Part shown: piece by piece, positions 1-14,000 of the stretch
Layout of the letters: each line of letters begins with the position of its first letter
Position numbering within the stretch: position 1 is the first letter of the stretch
Assembly: GCA_019671135.1 (NCBI GenBank)
Contig: JAHRHY010000001.1
Span: 1,860,001 to 1,924,000 of the forward strand
Length of the DNA: 64,000 nucleotides
From: Linnemannia hyalina
Taxonomy: Eukaryota; Mortierellomycota; Mortierellomycetes; Mortierellales; Mortierellaceae
Reading direction: 5' to 3'
Program-made: the position numbers and the translations under genes
The notes under the pieces: model-generated
Database searches by the model: none
What the model saw: the letters and a program-made list of their open reading frames with translations, nothing else
Told to the model about the DNA's origin: nothing

Positions 1-3000
1 CTTGTGCATGGCAAAGTAGTCAACAACGACAAAGCAGAGTTCTTGACTAAACGGTTCACACTTATTTTTGGAATATACGCTGCACAGCGTTTATTTTCCA
101 TCTGGACAGAGAGGTAGAAAAGGTCAACAACTTTTTCCTCTACAAGCGATCAGAGTTGGAGCGCAGACTCCGCATCCTGTCCGAAAAGTCAAGGCGCATC
201 AACCCAACTTCAACCCTCTCTGGATCCGCCCTTTCCTCAACCCCAGCATCAGGAACTCCTCAAATCGTTGTCAATGGAGCTGCTGTTGCTAAGACGCGCT
301 TCGACCTGTCGATTGTAACTTCGCCTAATGGATCGGCGTCGGCGTCGGCTGGTCCTTCTGTTGTGCCACTATCGCCCTTTGTCAGCGATCCAGAAGCCGA
401 TGCAGAGTGTCTCCAAGCCTTGATAGAAACCAAGGAGAAACTTCAAAAGCTCTCTTGGTTTGCAGAAATGAACAGGCGTGCAGTCCAGAAGATCCTCAAA
501 AAGTAAGTCAATTTCATGCTCCTTTCTTTTTTTTTATTTCATCTATTGGGCATAATAGTAATCAATTCCTCCGAATGGCCCAGTTCCCATGATGGTCAGC
601 GCACTACTTCTATCGACACATTCTTGGTTCTCTTGTCCCGGCCTACATTTTTCTGTCAACATTCGTCAACGTGGGCGCTAAGAAGCAAGAGGCGAGCGGG
701 AGAAGAGAATGACCCTATCAACCTCCCATGGGCTCACCACGTGTGTCGGGTCAACCAAATCCGTAGTTTAACCACTGAAGCGTTTTCCTGGGGCAAACAA
801 TGACTTACGTTCATTACCTTTTGCGTTATTTTTTCACTCGCATAGGTTCGACAAGCGTGCGTCAACAATCTGCAAGGATGACTACTTGGCAACAAAAGTC
901 AACGCCCTCCCCTTCGTCTTGGACGGTCAGCTTCTGGAGATGACTATTGCGACCGATGTTCTTATTCGGGAGATCCGCGCCGTCGTTACGGATGTGCCCC
1001 CACCTCAACTCGGCTTGGCATCCCAGCGTGGAAGCGCAGAGTCTCGTTTCGGATTGAGTGACGAGCAGGTTGCAGAAGCTACCAAGGCAATCGAGAGCGA
1101 TGATGCTGCTACTTTGAGGAGAATCATTGACGAGAAGCTCAAGGAGTCTCCCCAGATGAAGGACGTCCTCTTTTCTGCAACCAAGTCTGGTCGTCCTGGC
1201 CAAGTAAAACATCTCTTTGCCATGTCACTTTAATGATTGATCAGAAAGATTAATAATGGTTATTAATCACATATTCTTATTTCTGATGAAAAAATCAATA
1301 GTTCTCGAGATCGCTGTTTAAGAGGGCGTGTCAGGTGCATGCATACAAGTGCATCTCTCTCATCATGTCGCTCGGAGCTGGAGCCCTCATGGTCAACGTC
1401 AACGAGCAAACTGTCCTCCACAAGTTGTCGATCGACGGTGGAGCATTTGCTCAAACGCATGATTCAGTATCCGGACCGGCAGGAACTGTTACCGATCATC
1501 AGCCTGCGCCCAAGGATGACCCTACATTGATCACCTTTATCTTGCAACAACTCTCTTCCAACACTCAGCTGGAGGCAGTGTGCAACCTCAACTCGACTGC
1601 CGATATCTTTGGTCGCCGCCCACTCCACTATGCTGCCATGCACGGATACCCCAACATCACCAGGGCGCTCCTCAAGGACTTGAAGACGTCGGGGGAATTC
1701 GTCGACTTTTCTAGCCACTATTGGTTCGACACTGATGGATTCACTCCTCTCATCTACGCCGTCTCCCGCGGCCATGCCGATGTCATGAAGGTCTTGATCG
1801 AGGAAGGCGATATCAAGGACGTTGACGCAATTGCTAACTGTAAGTTGGGACTTGACTCAAGCTGAATGGCAATATCTATTTATCTGCATCCTTCCTTATC
1901 TGACACATGATGTACGTCTTTCCTTAGTATATGCGACGACGCCTTCGATCTCAAAGATTATGCCTTCGACTACTATGACCGTCTTGAACCCATTGGTCGG
2001 ATCAGAAATCAACCTTCACGCTGCATACACTTATACTCCATTGTCAATCGCATGCCGTTTGGGACATGTGGAAGCTGTGAGGCTCTTGATTCAATATGGC
2101 GCCAACTTGGATGCTCAGGACGAGGACGGAGAATCTTGCTTGATCATTGCATCAAAGAATGGACATGTTGAGTGTGTCAAGCTGTTGATCGCAGGTGCCA
2201 AGAAGAGCGCCAACCTGGAACTCCGCGAGCGCTTTTACGGCTGGACCGCATTGCATCTCGCAGGTTAGGATCATTTCTGTGTCACTATCAGGAAGGATCT
2301 ATCAACAAGGAGCGTGAATATTTTAATAACCTGGGCGATTTTCTTCATATTTACATAGCCATTGAGAACCACCCCGAGGTCATCAAGGTTTTGCTGGAAG
2401 CTGGCGCTAACCCTGATGTTTTCGACTTTTCGTCTTGGACCCCTCACGAGCATGCAGTTTTCTCTGCCAATAATATCTGTGCGGCCCTTCTCCGCCCTGT
2501 CACAAAGAATCTGGACGAACGGCAGCGCCTACAAAAGTTGGCTGCTAATGGCGAGCTTGGATTAGCCAGCCCTCCCAAGTCCAACGCCACTATTGCCACT
2601 TCAATGACGCGCAACCTCTCCTCAGGATCTACAGGAACTCCAGTCCGATCGCAGTCCCCTGATATCCCCAGGCTCGATTCTCCCCCAGCTTCAGGAGGAA
2701 GGAACAATGTTAAGGCTTCTAAGACTGTGCATCGCGCCTATGGTCACAAGTACTTGGAAGACGAGTCCTTGATTGTTGTCACTCTGGGGTCGAACGACAT
2801 CCGCAGCACTGTCGAACCAGTCGAGCTCCTCCATCAGGGCAACAACACTTCGTTCTTGACCGAGAGCACAGCATTTTCGCTCGAAATTACATCAGAGAAC
2901 GCGACTGCGGGTGAAAAGGTTATCATCGATCTGCCTCTCAAGGACTCGAGCTACCATGACAAGATTGTCTTTTACTCTCGCAACCCTGAGGAAACCATCT

Positions 3001-4636
3001 TGACATTTTCGGTCTATCCTACGTTCGGTAACCTGAGCGACAAGTTGGTCGGACGCGGAACGGCCATGTTGTCAAGTTTGGACGATCTGCGCAAAGATGT
3101 CAAGAAACAGCATCCTTCTATGACACCCTTGCAAGGAATGAACATGACGGTCCCTATCTTCGGGGTCGACAGCATGAAGATCATTGGACGAGTCCGCGTT
3201 GAGTTCACTGTCGTTCGCCCCTTCAAGCACGAGAACCTTAAGGTCGGAAGCAAGCATACTTACTGGAAGAGTCTCACCACTACCGTAAGTTTTTTTAACG
3301 TCGATCGCGCTGCAGGTCATTGGATGAATGTGATCGAGAATCTGCAGCAAAACTAACCCTCTTTTCACCATGTCATGCTATTAGGTTATTGGTCACAGAG
3401 GTCTTGGCATGAACCGAAAGGTCCCCAACCTGCAGCTGGGTGAGAACACACTGCTCTCATTTGTCACAGCTGCTTCCCTTGGTGCCGAATATGTCGAGTT
3501 TGGTGAGTGTACATGTCAATTGTATGATTTTTCGTGATGATAGTTAGCCCCGCATAGATAGACTACTAACATTTCCCCCTCGCCTCTATCATAGATGTGC
3601 AAATGACCAAGGATATGGTCCCTGTTCTGTACCACGACTGGACTGTGACAGAGACAGGCTTGGATATCCCTGTCAGCTCAATCACACTGGAGCAGTTCCA
3701 AAAGTTGTCGGGATCCAAGTCTCGCAACACACCGCCTGGTTCGCCCAGACCAGACTCGCCACCAATGGTGATCACACCCGCTCCTGTTTCTACGTTGGCA
3801 AAGCCTGGACTTACTAGGACAATATCGAACCACAATGGCTCAGAGAGTCCAAGTAAGGATGTGCAGACGCGTCTGGTCCGCTCCAACAGTTTGGGCGCCA
3901 TTGCCAGGATGAAGGCTTTGACCCCTGCCTCCGAGCCTGCTAACTCTGCTGCTAAGATGAAGGGCAATGGTCTTGGAACCATCCAAGCACCCTTTGCTAC
4001 TCTTAAGGATACCTTTGAGGTAAACACGCGAGTCATCATTTTGTCTTGCTAGTTGCTTATATGAATGGTTCGTACCAACACTTTGTTCATTTTTCAAACG
4101 CGGTGTAGACGGTGCCTTCGCATATTGGATTCAATATTGAGGTCAAATACCCCATGCTAGATGAAGCTGAGGATGCCAACATCCCATTATATTCGTTCGA
4201 GTTGAACCGGTTCGTGGACAGGATCTTGCAGGAGGTGTACGACCACGACCAGACCCGCCCTGACCGCAACATCATCTTCTCGTCATTCCATCCAGACATC
4301 TGTCTGTTGCTCAACATGAAGCAGCCCAACTACCCCGTCTTCTTCCTGACGGACGGCGGTACCTCTGTGATGGCGGATCGTCGCTGCAACTCTATCCAGA
4401 GCGCTGTCAGGTTCGCGACGTCGATTGATCTGCTGGGTATTGTCACGGCTTCGCAGCCGATTATTGAGGCGCCTAACCTGGTCAAAGGGATCAAAGAGAC
4501 GGGCCTGTTGGTGTTCACGTATGGCGCGGACAATAACGATGTCGAGAATGCTAAACTGCAGAGGAGGCATGGCGTTGATGCAGTTATCGTCGACTGTGTC
4601 TTGGCTGTCCGCAAGGGTCTTCAGCAAGCAGATTAG
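1..4636 (+). CDS. GDE1: Glycerophosphodiester phosphodiesterase GDE1-like (SPX-ankyrin-GDPD), 5' end outside window
   Basis: Hydrolyses glycerophosphodiesters such as glycerophosphocholine to glycerol-3-phosphate and an alcohol (family knowledge). Read from the sequence, exons run about 88-502, 846-1203, 1302-1839, 1928-2263, 2359-3284, 3385-3502, 3595-4019 and 4109-4636, all with GT-AG borders. The first two encode the SPX domain; a basic KILKKFDKR stretch spans the 502/846 junction and corresponds to the helix that binds inositol pyrophosphates in SPX proteins. Exons 3-5 carry ankyrin repeats (RRPLHYAAMHGYPNITRALL, YTPLSIACRLGHVEAVRLLI). The GDPD domain starts with IGHRGLGMN, where H and R are the expected catalytic pair, and continues with VPVLYHDWTVT, holding the second His. 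A Ser/Pro-rich insert at about 3720-4000 interrupts the barrel. The start codon and the first SPX residues lie upstream or in an exon not resolved in bases 1-87. Its 3' end faces the permease gene across 80 bp. Confidence 0.93.
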
Positions 4637-4659
4637 AGAATTGGTTATTAGTATTTTTT

Positions 4660-4663
<4 letters not shown>

Positions 4664-4690
<27 letters not shown>
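4664..4690. repeat. (ATT)n microsatellite between convergent genes
   Basis: About nine ATT units lie in the short spacer between the GDE1 stop (4636) and the convergent permease stop (about 4717). The spacer has no room for anything but the two 3' UTR ends. Confidence 0.9.
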
Positions 4691-4691
<1 letters not shown>

Positions 4692-4716
4692 GGTACGCTA
4701 AATATGTAATATCGTA

Positions 4717-7700
4717 TTATTTGGCAGTGACTTGTGGCTCGTCGTCGTCGTCGTCTTTTTCGAGGAGGACTTTCAATGGTGCGGAGGATTGGTGGATGTC
4801 AGAGGCTTGTGCACGGACCTTGGATCTGCGCTGCTTCTCGAGACGGTGTTCTTGGATGGCAGCTTGTTCTTGTGCCCACTGGGCGATCGAGGCTTCTTTC
4901 TCTGCTGGGTCTACTTCAATATCACCGCCGGCGCCAGGGTTCCTGTCGCTGCTGATGTTGGTGGTGTTGGACGTGGTATCTTTGGTGGGTGATGTTGGTG
5001 AGAGTAGTTGTTCTCCGTAGAGAAGACGTGAAGTGAAGGTCTTGTCTTCGAATGATGATAGTGTGGGGAGATTGTAGTGTGCCTGTCCGTTGCTGCCGTT
5101 GGGTGATGTTGGTGATACCGGGACTGGGTATCGACGACGCGGTGGTGGCGGTGTAGGGAGAGATTTTGATGGCTGTTGTTGCTGTTGATTCTGCTGCTGC
5201 TGCTGCTGCTGTCCTCCCACAGCCGCTGAAGTCGGTGTTGCAACCGCAGCTTGGAAATGCTTGAACAGATCATGCGAGGACTGGTAGGCTGATATGACCG
5301 GATTGTACTGTTCATCAAAGGTGTCATCGACGTCCATGATATCAATCATCTTGTCTGCGTTTTCGACGACGGCTCGTTTCTGGATCAGGGTTTGTAGTGC
5401 TGTGGGAGGGTCTTCTTGGATGATTTTGGAGAGGGCTGGGGTATCGAGGCGGATGGCGGGTGGTTGTTGGGAGGTTGGGGTTAGAGGAAGGGGAAGAGGT
5501 GGTGGAGGGGTTGTCGGAGGAGGAGGCGGACGGAAGGGTGGTGGTTGTAGGCGGTGGGTGCGGATGGTTATTGATTGCACTGCTTGTTCAATGTCGTTAT
5601 CGTTATCCTCCTGCTCGGGGGGAGAACTGTTGAAGGAGGGTTGTTTGCTGTGGGTATGTGTTGTGCTCGTAGGTGTTCGTTGCGGTGTGGAATAGTATGA
5701 AGAATTATCCTCGGGTGCTGTAAAATCGTTGGTGAGGTGCAGGTGTGGGTTGGACGATGGGGGTCTGCGATGTGATGGTTCTGTTGTTGAGAGGAGGTGA
5801 TTTTTTTGCTGATGGTTGTCAATAGTGATTTTGTCTGTTGGTGATGGTATAGCTGTACCGTTGTTGGCGTTGTGGTTCTGGGCGAGGTTGGGAAAGATGC
5901 TTTCGGTGGCGTTAAAAGGACGTGTCTGAGTCTGTGTCTGTGTCTGTGATTGTGCTTGTGTCTGCGCTGAAGGAGAAGTCGCTCCTGCTTGTCGCTGCAA
6001 ATGATGGTGATGGTCATGCTGATCGTTATGCTGAGGAATGGTATCCTCATGAACGATATGAACGTCCGACAAAGTAGAAATAGCAGACGACGTCTGACTC
6101 TGACTCTCGTGCGAGGAGATGGTCGTAGGTGAGGCAATTGAGATCTCTGGCAACTCTGGTATTTGCACGGGCGAGAGAGATGATAGTGCACTGGGGTTGG
6201 AAGAATTGGTCAAGAGCCGGAGGAGATCTCCATCCTCGGGGGTTACGGAGGAGGTGGTTTTGGAGTGGGATGGGGATGGTTGAGAGGATGGGAAGAGGGA
6301 TGAGGATGCGATGGTGTTGGTGTTGGTGTTGGTGTTAGTGGTCTTGTGGAGGCCCTCTTGGTCTCGAGGGAGCATTTCGGGCGAGTCGCACGTCATCCCG
6401 AAGATGGAGGTGACTAGATGGTCGTCATTTGATCCTCCTCCCGTTTCTCGGACTTCGTGGCCAGGTGATGGTGGGAGGTGAGAGCTGCTATGTGTTGTTG
6501 AGGTGTGAACAGGGTTCTGTAAGGAGATCTGGGATCGGGACGCGTTTGTGGACGGGTTCCGTGACACGCTTCCAGAATTCCTCCCATTCTCACCTCCTCC
6601 TGTTGTCGCCTTAGAGTTTGCTGTAGCTTTCGTAGCAGCGGTCTTGACCTTGGTCTTGGGTGGCCGTCGAGCACCACCACCGCCGCCGCCGAGGTTGCTG
6701 TCGCTTGACGAGAGTGGATCGGCAGGACGTCGGTTGGTCCCCGAGTGCCGTGTGAACGACGACTGTCGATCGCGTTGAATTACTCCAGTATAGTGCAGGG
6801 CCTCAGTTGAAATGGAATTATGCAACTCCAGTTGTGGTTGTGGTTGGTGTACGTGCAGGTGCGGGTGAAGTAAGGTAGGAGTAAGTGTCCCGCCGAGGAA
6901 CCGAGGAGTCTCAAGGCCAGACGATGGAGAAATCTGCCGCTGCCTTTGTTGTTGTTGCTGGCCGTGATACCCATTCCCATTCCCACCACCGTTACTACTG
7001 CCACCACCACAAACGCTCGACCCAAAACTATGCTGATACTTTGGCGACCTCGGGATCTTATGGGCAGCACGGCTCCCTTCTTTTGCAGCACCCGAGAACC
7101 GAAACCGCGCCTTCACCAACCAACTCACCCCCGAAAGCACCACAATCCCCGCCACGGCCGCAAAGGTATAGTTAAAATTCGAGATGGTGACGGGGAAAGT
7201 CGTGGGGAGCATGAGGACGGCAGAGAGGAAGAGGAGCCAGAGGATTGAGAGGGTTTGGAGGAGGCGAGAGAGGGAGCCGAGGGAGAAGGGACCTGGGATA
7301 TGATTTAAGGAGCCTTCTCTCGTTAGTCGCAGCCATAGCGGGATCACTAATGCAAAAAGTCAATAAATGTGTGTTTTGTATATATGTTAGTAAACGCGCA
7401 CAGGCCAGGTCAAGCAATGAAAGAGTCTACATTTTTCACCGCAAAAGAAAAAGGGCTACAACTTACCAAAACTAAGATTAGTAGCGACACAGGCAAGACT
7501 AGCAATCCAATGGAACGCATTCCTATCTCCCCAATAGAACGGGAAAATACCCGACATGCAAGCAGCCGTAACGAGCCACGAAACACGTTGTGGGGTCTTG
7601 CGCCGAGATTGGAGGTGGTTCCAGTAGGACGATTTCGGGAGGCCTCCGTCGCGGGCGAAGGCATAGGTGACGCGGGAGGCGATCGAGAGGCGGGTTAGGC

Positions 7701-9318
7701 CGGTGAAGAAGATTCCTGTCAGGATTAGGGCCACGAATGTTATTCCTAAAGGTCTTCCTAGTGTCATCTTTGTAGTGACAAAATATGATCAAATATTAGA
7801 TATAATCGAAAGGTGCTAGCGAAGGGGCAAGGACAATTGGCGAAGGAAATAAAAATGGAGAGGTAGGACATACGAGGATTACGTCGACGGCTGGGACGGC
7901 TTCATCGAGGAGACCCTTGATAGGATGGAGGATACCATAGTTGAGGCCTAGGACGATAGGAAAGCCCAAGATGAGACCGACTAGACTCGACATTGTCACC
8001 AGCCTTGGTAGCACCTTCTCTGGCCTACGACTCTCCTCAGACTACATGTCACGCAAAGAGAAAAAAGCCGAAAGTTAACTTAGTGGCTGCCTTGAAAAGA
8101 AGGAGTGCAGATCTATGGACGCACCCATACATAGAGACGATGTTATGAGGTACAATACCATGCGAACGACAGTATCCTGGGGGCAAAAGACAAAAGAAGC
8201 CATGAGTGTGGAACTGAGGGCGGCGTAGACGGCATTAGAGTTTCCAGAATAGTTCAGGAATGTGGTGAAGGGGACGTAGACCCATCCTGACTCCACCTGT
8301 GCGTGTGATATGAGCGCTATTGCGAATGCTACAATTACCCCAACAATATATATCCCTACCGTGCAAGAGTAAGTTGAAAGAAAGAAAGCAATAAGTACTC
8401 GCGTTCGACCAACAACACGAAATAGAAAGAAACAAAGAACAGAACGAGAGAGAGGAGTTACCAGAGGCGGCAGAGATGTATCCAAACCCACGGATGGGGA
8501 ACAAGTTAATCGACTGCCAGAGCAACACTGCACCCAAATGGAACATCACAAGTATCCCCGGCGTCAACGCAACCTTGTGGACAATAAACAGAATCTCCCC
8601 AAGCACCGATGAGAAATAAAACGCGACCGAAGAAGCCGAAGCAACAGACCCAGCGACCGTCAACCATCCCGTCATCCACGTCAAAAAAGGTCCCCTCCGT
8701 GTCGACGCCAGCTCATAGACCCAATGATGCACACCCCCCGTAGTTGGGTAGGCGGAGGCAAGCTCGGCGAGACAGAGGGAGACGATGAAGGACATGGTCC
8801 CGATGACGAGATAAGACCATGTTGCCCAGGCGGGTCCGCCGTTGGTTAGGGTTAGGCCATAGAGGGTGATGATCCCACAGAGGACGTTTGAGGATGCGAG
8901 TGCTATTCCTGTTTGGCTTAACCAGTTCAAACTCCTTGACATTACCTATTGGAGATAAGGGGGAAGATTGTTAGTTGGAGGGCTATTCCATTTCCTGGCT
9001 GTTAGCGAACAACAAGCAACAGAAATCAATTAAGTGTCAATTTACCGGCTTGTATCCGAGAGATATGAGGTTATAATCATCCAAAGTAAGAAGCGAAGTC
9101 GCTGACCGGACCCTAATAGACCCTCCGCCACCTTCACTTCCACCAGGCTGTCCGTTTGAACTATGATTATTGTCGCTGGTGTAGTGTGAGCTGCCGTCGG
9201 TCCTGTATTGCGCCATGACCACGGACGGAAGCGCTCGTAGGGGTGTGTCTCCTCCTCCTCCTACTTTCAGATGTGCCGATTCGACATTTTGGAGCGGTAT
9301 TGGAGTTGGATCCGCCAT
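4717..9318 (-). CDS. APC-superfamily amino-acid/GABA/choline-type permease with about 780-residue disordered C-terminal tail
   Basis: Proton-coupled uptake of amino acids, GABA or choline across the plasma or vacuolar membrane is the family role; the substrate cannot be told. Six exons (9318-9046, 8945-8462, 8355-8159, 8041-7874, 7767-7467, 7346-4717) add up to an intact frame of about 1350 codons. The N-terminus (MADPTPIPLQN) is hydrophilic. Exon 2 holds the first transmembrane helices and the family-like LASAYPTTGGVHHWVYELAS; the exon 3/4 junction gives DTVVRM-SEES, matching the conserved region before helix 6; exon 6 begins with IPLWLRLTREG and HIPGPFSLG. The last two helices end near codon 560. 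The rest is low complexity: poly-Q (7Q, N, 5Q), poly-P, TQTQ runs and a charged end with a DDDDDE run. A typical fungal permease of this family is 500-600 residues, so the tail more than doubles the protein. The tail shares one uninterrupted frame with the last helices, so it is not a separate gene. Confidence 0.86.
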
Positions 9319-11003
9319 GTTGTGATAATTTTTGTTTGTAGAATGTGTGTTTGTGCAGAGAAGGAAAAGAGGAGGTGAATGGTGTGTGTGTATTGTGTTG
9401 TGGGTGGCGAATATGTGGAGTGTTGGTTCGAGGGATAGTTGTGGGGTATATAGTTTATGGATATGAGGAGTGAGAGAAACGAAAGAGTGGAATGGATTCA
9501 GAGAATGGTGAGTTTCTGCAAAGAAGGCAGCGGACCGGAAGGTGAGTAAAAAGACGAAAGGGCGAAGTGAGGGAGAAAAAGAGGAAAGAAACAAAAACAG
9601 ACATACATACACTTTTTGCGCAGGGTTTCCACAATCCATAGCTAACAAAAACTCCCCTCAAGGCAACCACAGGACGCTAAAACGAAGAAAGAAACAAAGT
9701 AGAAAAAGTGGATAAGACAAATATCAGCAGCAAGCAGCGATATGATCAAGTAGCGCATCAACAGGAAAAAGAGAACGGGCGGGTTAGTTGTTGGTCCATG
9801 CGGGAGTGTCCAGATAAGGATCATGGCTTGTCATTCGGTCTCTCGCTTGTTGTTTCTTTTTCTTGCTCTTCATCTCTAAACGGTAGCTACCTACTAGAAT
9901 ACCGCCCGTATTTAGGTAATTCCTATCATGAATGGAAGGTCGGCCCTCTTCCTTCGTCTATATCTCCTACACTTGCGTTTCTCGAAGTGTTTTCAGCCGG
10001 AAGTGGAGGGAAGGAAAGAACAGGGAGCAGTAAACGTAACGAACCATACAACAGACGATGTTGTCATTCAGCCATTTCTCGCTATTTTCTTTCTACTCTG
10101 CACTTCTCTCTCCTTTACTGTCTTCCTCCCCTCCCAACTGTCCAACCTTCGTTCTTCCTTGACTTTCTTGGCCTGTTTGTTGTGGTTGCTTTACTTGACG
10201 CGTTTTGTCGCATCCATCAAACTGCTCTTCTCGATATTTTGCACCTGGTTGGACAGGTTTGGGGCAAGCCACTGTCAAATCGCGTTTCTGATGATTCGCT
10301 AGTTATCTAGAAAACTCTATCCGTTTCACCTTTTTTTATACCTCTATGCCCCGATGGTTTCTTAACAATGGGCTGGGGGCTGCTGCTACGCAAGTATCTT
10401 CCCTCTAGGTAGTCCACGCTATTGTTGTCAACATTCCGCAGCAGACACCATGCGGTGGCGCATGTGGTTTCTTCGTAGGCCGTCTGTGAAGACTACAATG
10501 GGGTTTGCCACTTGGAGTTATGGAGTGGCAAAAGCACGATAAACAAATTCATTTGGCGTGAGAGAGGCGAGTCGGAGCACAGAAAAAGAGAAAAAGGAAA
10601 AAGAGATGGATGGTTCTGGGCCTGATGTGAGATGCACAATTTTCGCCTTTTGCCTTTTGCAAGCACATTAGGAAGAGGAGAGCCCGCCACGGGTCAATTG
10701 AACGTCCAATCGTTCTTTGGTTTCTGAACCGCAGTCTCTTGCTACAAAGTAAGTAAAAGTGTAAAGAGAGAGTGAGCCCTTCTTGCAGCGAGTGAGGGTG
10801 TCGATAGGGTCACCAAGTGGGAGGAGGAGTGTGCACTATGTTTTTAATTTGTATCTCCTCTCGTCTCCTCTCCTTCCTCTTTCATAAAACGAGCGGTCTC
10901 CCTTCTCTCTTTTCTCATCTCTCTTCACCCCTTCACCCTCTCATCCTTCCGACCATCACCCTCCTCACCACTTCCGGCATTCATTACATTACATTCCAAA
11001 AAG
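9319..11003. other. Intergenic region between divergent genes, no gene seen
   Basis: About 1.7 kb separates the permease start from the start at 11004. Open frames here are short, lack recognisable motifs and have no convincing splice partners. The part before 11004 is strongly pyrimidine-rich (about 10845-10980), like other 5' leaders in this window. Confidence 0.6.
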
Positions 11004-14000
11004 ATGTCAGGAAACTTCAACAACAATAACGACCCCCGGTTCAGCCAGCACCGCCCCTACCAGTCTCCACAGCAGCAGCACAACAACTCAATGTTCAGAC
11101 CCCCGACCCCTGCAGGCCAAGTCCCGCCCTTTATCGACCCCCGTTCCCTCCACGGCAACGGTTCTCAGTTTGGCCAACCTTCTCCAAATGGTAGATATCC
11201 TGTTCCCCCAGTCCGGTTCCCCGGTCATCAGTCTCAGCATGGTTTTCCTAACCGCCCTGGAGCTCCCCCACATGTCGGAGGGCCTGCACCCGTGAGCGGT
11301 CCTCGACCTGTTCACCAGCCTCACCAGTTTCATGGCCAGCAGCAATACCAGCCCTTGCCTACAGGACCTGCTTTTCATGCTATGGTCCATGCTCAGAATA
11401 TGCAGAACATGCATCATATCAAGACGTCTAGTACAGGAAGCAACAATGATAACCTCGACCGTCAAAGGACCAGCTCTCCAGGACCTACCAGTCCCACACA
11501 ACCCCCAAGCCGTCAGTTGCCACCCATCCCTTTCGACAAGGTTGCCGACACTATGGAAGTTATTGATGGCGCTATCAAGTACGGAAAAACCATGAGCGAC
11601 ATCAACAGTCTTACCGGCAACAGCAGTAACAGCAACAACAACAACAACAGTAGCAGTGGTGAAAGCCGTACCTACCAAGGCAGCGCTGAAAAAGACGACG
11701 AAAAGCCATCCACCAACCGGTCCTTCCACTCAGATTTCGAAGACATCAAGCGCAACGTCGAAGCCCTCAGGGACCGTTCCGACGAATCTGAACTCTCTAA
11801 GGTGGTCGACCGGGGTGTCGAGTCTGTGATTGCCGCCCAGGGAACCATTGCCATCGGAACAGCAGGCATCAAGACGGGTATCGCGTTTGCCAACAAGGTT
11901 GTTTCCGAGAAGGGTCAGGCGTTTGTCAACAACATCGAGTCGAACCCGGCCCTGAACCACCTTGTTCAATTGGCGGACAAGTTGGTCGATATTGGCAAGA
12001 CCGTGCCCTTTATTGCACCCGCTTTTGTCATCCTCAAGGTTTGTTGACTTTTTTTTTTGCTCTCGTTCCTGCATCGACTTTATTTTACTTTCAATATAGC
12101 CGAAATTCGAACCTAACTTTGTTTTTTTTTTAATGCTTGCTTACGATACACCTTGCATTCCTGGATACATACATAGCTCATTATCGACGTGGAGCGAACG
12201 GCCAGAGACGCCGACGTCAAGTGCAACGACCTCCTAGAGCGCATCAACTTCATGGTCAGCCACCTAACCGTCTTGGAACGCGTCCCGGCCATCGACCCTC
12301 TCGTGGCCGTAATCGAACGGATGAATCAGAACCTGAAACGAGCCGCGTCCTTGATCCAGGCTTACCGCAAACAGGGCAAGATCGCCAGACGGCTGAACAT
12401 GTCGAACGGGGCCAACTTTGAATCCATGGCGTCTAGTATTGCGACCTGTTGTCAGGATCTGATGTTCAGTTTGCAGATTCAGCAGACGGGGGATATCTCT
12501 GTGTTGTCGAGATTGGTTCCGTCGGATGCCCAGGATGAGGAGGCAAAGAAGTTTGTTCAGGCTAACGGTGGACAGGATATCATCAACGTAAGAACTCCTT
12601 AAGCTTATTTGTATGTGTTGCTGAGGCTGTCTTTTTCTTTGTCAAATAGCGAAATACTGACAGCTTGTGGTTCAACGTAACCCCTCCTTTGACAATAGAA
12701 CAACCCAGCGTTAGTAGAGGAGTTTGCGAAAAAGATGCACCTGACGATGAGCAGCGAGGTCATGGAGCAGATGCAGACCAACATGGAGGATCTTATGGAG
12801 GAGAACCAATCTCGGATCGAAGCCCTCCTTCAGGAAAACAGCAGCAAGACCGTCGCCGAGACCATCAAAGCCATGGCCTCCCAAGCTCGCGAACAAGAGG
12901 CAGAACAACGTCTGACCTGTCTCCAGTGCGACAAGGAGTACCGCGAGTCTGCCAATGGACCTGAGGCCTGTTCGTTCCACAGGTCGAGCAAGATCGAGGA
13001 TTCTTTCGCTTGCTGCGGGAAGGCGAGCCCCTGTACGTACTCGAACCATCGGTCGGCACACCATTGCGAGTATCCCTATACCAACTTCTTTGGGTACGTG
13101 AGGTCGATTCTGGGGTATGTGGATACGATCCAGAGGTGGGTAGAGATCTCAGAGAAGGACCTGTTGACGGATAAAGAGCAGACTGTGTCGGTTAGCAAGT
13201 TGATCCGGTGGAAGTCAAAACATGACAGGATCACAAAGCCAATGATGGTCATTCGTGTGGGGAGGATCTATTATGAGAGCAAGTATTATTTCCATGTCTT
13301 TGATGCGGAGGCGATCAAGGCTGCGAACGACAAGGTCCGGAAGACAGGGAACACGGTCATCTTCAAGTCGACTGATAGTCTGGATGAGTATGGACTGGCT
13401 GAGTGGACGTTGGATGATGTGGGGGTTATCAATGGAGTCAGGGTTGCCGTCAAGGTCACCACCAGCGACAATCCTGAGATATCGGTCCTTCCACTCGACA
13501 TTGACACCGTCTCGCCCTCGGGAGAGGTTCAGTCGATCTCCAAGGCAGTGTTCAAGGTCTACAAGCCCGCCGAGCCATACAAGTTCCCAGAACTCCGTCA
13601 TGTCGGCCCTACACTCCGCGCAACCGCCCTACGCGAGGTCCGCGAGTTCAAGCCCAAGACCAAGCTGCCATTGGTGATCTTCCCCGAGGGCAAGATGGTC
13701 GCCAATTCCCGTGGTCAGTTTGTCCGAAGCAACGCCGACAAGTTCCAGGGCACTCTTCGTCTCTTCAACAAGTCTTCTCCAACCAACCAGGACTTTGTGA
13801 CCTTGGTCTCTTGCAAGGCCGAGTACCGTCTTGTCGGCGAGCAGGAATACAAGGATGTAGAGACTTTGACTCTGGAGAATGTCAAGTTTCCGGCCTCGAT
13901 TGCGCCCAACCAGTCGTTGGAAGTTCCCTTTGAGGCGATCGTCCTCCGCAACGCTGCCCAACAAGCGTTGAGACAGAACTGTTGGAACTGGGCCATGATC

